From NCBI GenBank assembly GCA_938004075.1, contig CALKWP010000111.1:1-13800 (forward strand): a stretch of 13,800 bases of DNA. Direction: 5' to 3'. This document shows positions 12,610-13,800 of the stretch, piece after piece (position 1 is the stretch's first letter; each line of letters starts with the position of its first letter). The notes under the pieces are model-generated. The model worked only from the letters and a program-made list of their open reading frames with translations, did no database searches and was not told the origin of the DNA. A program made the translations under genes and the position numbers. This DNA is from an uncultured Methanomassiliicoccales archaeon. Its GTDB lineage: Archaea; Thermoplasmatota; Thermoplasmata; SG8-5.

Positions 12610-13358
12610 CAAGGGCAATTGAATATCGTAATTACGAAGGTGACCCGCTCGTACTTACTGATGCAGCAGAAGTGGTCCTGTGTGACCCAACGGGCACATA
12701 TGGTATAAAGCTGAATGAAGATGATTCCGTTGCTGTCGCTGCAGGGGCGGCAACCGTTAATGATTCTACAGGTTTGTATAGTTACGATATCTCTACTCTA
12801 GATAGTACGAAAACATATACTGCATACTGGAAGGTAACAAGGACATCCGGTGATATCGAGTATATCTCTTGGACGATAGAAATTGTTTCGGATATTCCTC
12901 CGGATATTACTGATAAGAGCTATGCCACTGTTGCAGAGGGAGAAACATACTTCACGGAACGCTTGAATTCTGATGCTTGGGATGATGCTACAGAAGCCAA
13001 TAAAGCTAAATCACTTATTACGGCGACTAGACTGATTGATCGGCTTAATTTTAAAGGAGCAAAGACTGATAGCGAACAAACATTACAGTTCCCTCGCGAT
13101 GATGATTCGTCTGTCCCTAACGATATTAAGTATGCTTGCTTAGAAGTTGCTTTAGCTTTACTGGATGGCGTTGATCCTGAAATCGAATTCGAAAATCTAA
13201 GTATGGTCAGTCAAAATTACGCCAATGTGCGGTCCACCTATGACAGGTCAATACCAAATGAACACATCGTGGCAGGAATCCCGAGTGTTTCTGCGTGGCG
13301 GTATCTCAAGCCATACTTACGCGATGCAAGTTCGATTGACCTGTCTAGGGTTTCATAG
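12606..13358 (+). CDS. Head-tail connector with DnaT-like domain and N-terminal beta domain
   Basis: The ATG at 12606 overlaps the preceding stop and has GGAG 7 nt upstream (250 aa). Residues 103-240 match the pattern of the DnaT-like/gp6 connector family: SYATVAEGETYFTERL, helices with LITATRLIDRLNF, the signature QTLQFPRD (158-165), VPNDIKYACLEVALALL and a C-terminal RYLKPYL. Such proteins form the ring that joins portal and tail. Residues 1-95 form an extra beta-rich domain (YEGDPLVLTDAAEVVL, GLYSYDISTLDSTKTYTAYW) that looks Ig-like and is not part of the usual connector. The fusion could let the connector bind another virion part, perhaps the preceding fibre-like protein. Confidence 0.72.
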   Translation: MTRAIEYRNYEGDPLVLTDAAEVVLCDPTGTYGIKLNEDDSVAVAAGAATVNDSTGLYSYDISTLDSTKTYTAYWKVTRTSGDIEYISWTIEIVSDIPPDITDKSYATVAEGETYFTERLNSDAWDDATEANKAKSLITATRLIDRLNFKGAKTDSEQTLQFPRDDDSSVPNDIKYACLEVALALLDGVDPEIEFENLSMVSQNYANVRSTYDRSIPNEHIVAGIPSVSAWRYLKPYLRDASSIDLSRVS

Positions 13359-13371
13359 AAAGGTTGTTACG

Positions 13372-13748
13372 ATGAAGCGGTACACAAAGATTTGGATGAC
13401 TGTCTATGAGGGTGAGGAAAAGAAGCTCGAAGAGAAGCCCACTACTTTCACGCAGGAGGATGTGAATCGTATTCTGGCGAAGGAGAAGCGCGATTTCCAG
13501 ACCAAGCAGCAGCAGATGGCGGATGAACTCGAAGCTCTAAAGCAGAAATCCACTCTCTCGGATGAGGAGCGTACGGCTCTTGAAACCCGTATCGAAACAC
13601 TTCGCACTGAGTCTATGTCAAAGGAAGAGCTTGCTAAGAAGGAGCAGGCGAAACTTATGAAGACGCATGAGAGCGAGAAGACGGCTCTCACCCAGGAGAG
13701 AGACCTCTGGAAGACTCGTTATACGGATGCAAATATTGTACGCAGTAT
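13372..13748 (+). CDS. Scaffold-like protein, 3' truncated
   Basis: The ATG at 13372 follows AAAGG at 8 nt. About 125 residues are present before the sequence runs into adapter. The start MKRYTKIWMTVYEGEEKKLE is followed by TTFTQEDVNRILAKEKRDFQ, a pattern common in phage head-scaffolding proteins, and then by a long charged coiled coil (ADELEALKQKSTLSDEERTA). Scaffold proteins line the prohead and leave before or during packaging. The position after portal and connector genes suits this, and the major capsid gene would be expected next. The codons beyond 13748 are not real. Confidence 0.65.
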
Positions 13749-13800
13749 AGATCGGAAGAGCACACGTCTGAACTCAGTCACGAATCACCATCTCGTATGC
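13749..13800 (+). other. Illumina TruSeq-type adapter read-through (artefact)
   Basis: The sequence from 13749 begins AGATCGGAAGAGCACACGTC and continues as the standard indexed adapter with one C missing (AACTCAGTCAC instead of AACTCCAGTCAC). An 8-nt index-like segment, GAATCACC (13782-13789), follows, then ATCTCGTATGC, which is the adapter continuation after the index. It is library sequence, so the genuine phage sequence ends at about 13748. Confidence 0.97.

Overview
The window is a metagenomic-looking contig from a dsDNA tailed bacteriophage, a prophage or a phage-plasmid. The packaging and head genes give this identity: a zinc-knuckle protein in the small-terminase position, a GpA-type large terminase, a portal, a DnaT-like head-tail connector and the start of a scaffold-like protein, all on the + strand in canonical order. 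Nothing identifies the host firmly. Shine-Dalgarno sites are strong throughout. One consensus sigma70-type and one sigma54-type promoter-like site suggest a Gram-negative-type bacterium, which is inference only.

Layout. (1) 1-388 is AT-rich and holds two interleaved families of palindromes, one with a 36-bp period and one of the form GTGACAAATTTTGTCAC. (2) 539-1395, minus strand: five very small genes (66, 48, 28, 66 and 56 aa), most overlapping or tightly spaced, each with its own Shine-Dalgarno sequence. Two encode membrane peptides. (3) 1396-1730 is gene-free and rich in hairpins. (4) 1731-2744, minus strand: a ParB/Spo0J-like protein. (5) 2745-3306 is a divergent control region with GTTAC inverted repeats, a diverged 49-nt direct repeat, a sigma54-like promoter and a near-consensus sigma70 promoter. 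(6) 3307-4005: an Arg-rich unknown protein followed by a very strong terminator. (7) 4044-4328: a possible structured RNA, 15-bp tandem repeats and a promoter upstream of the packaging genes. (8) 4329-8977: packaging and portal genes plus a lipoprotein/membrane protein, with intermediate base composition. (9) 8974 to about 12240: an abruptly GC-rich block with small genes, an XhlA-like coiled-coil/membrane gene with an apparent frameshift, and most of a 745-aa beta-helix-like virion protein. (10) About 12240-13748: back to the earlier composition, with the end of the 745-aa gene, the connector and a truncated scaffold-like gene. (11) 13749-13800 is Illumina adapter, not biology.

The + strand genes from 4329 onward form a tightly packed late operon with many ATGA/GTGA overlaps. 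The minus-strand genes, the ParB-like protein and the palindrome array look like an early, maintenance or regulatory region. A ParB-like protein near a dense palindrome array is compatible with a partition or immunity function, but no ParA or repressor gene is visible here.

Most notable points: the two-family palindrome array, the SD-supported micro-protein operon, the compositional mosaic whose right edge lies inside an intact gene next to a duplicated protein motif, the G7 frameshift, and assembly artefacts at both ends (adapter on the right, an exact 55-nt terminal repeat on the left).
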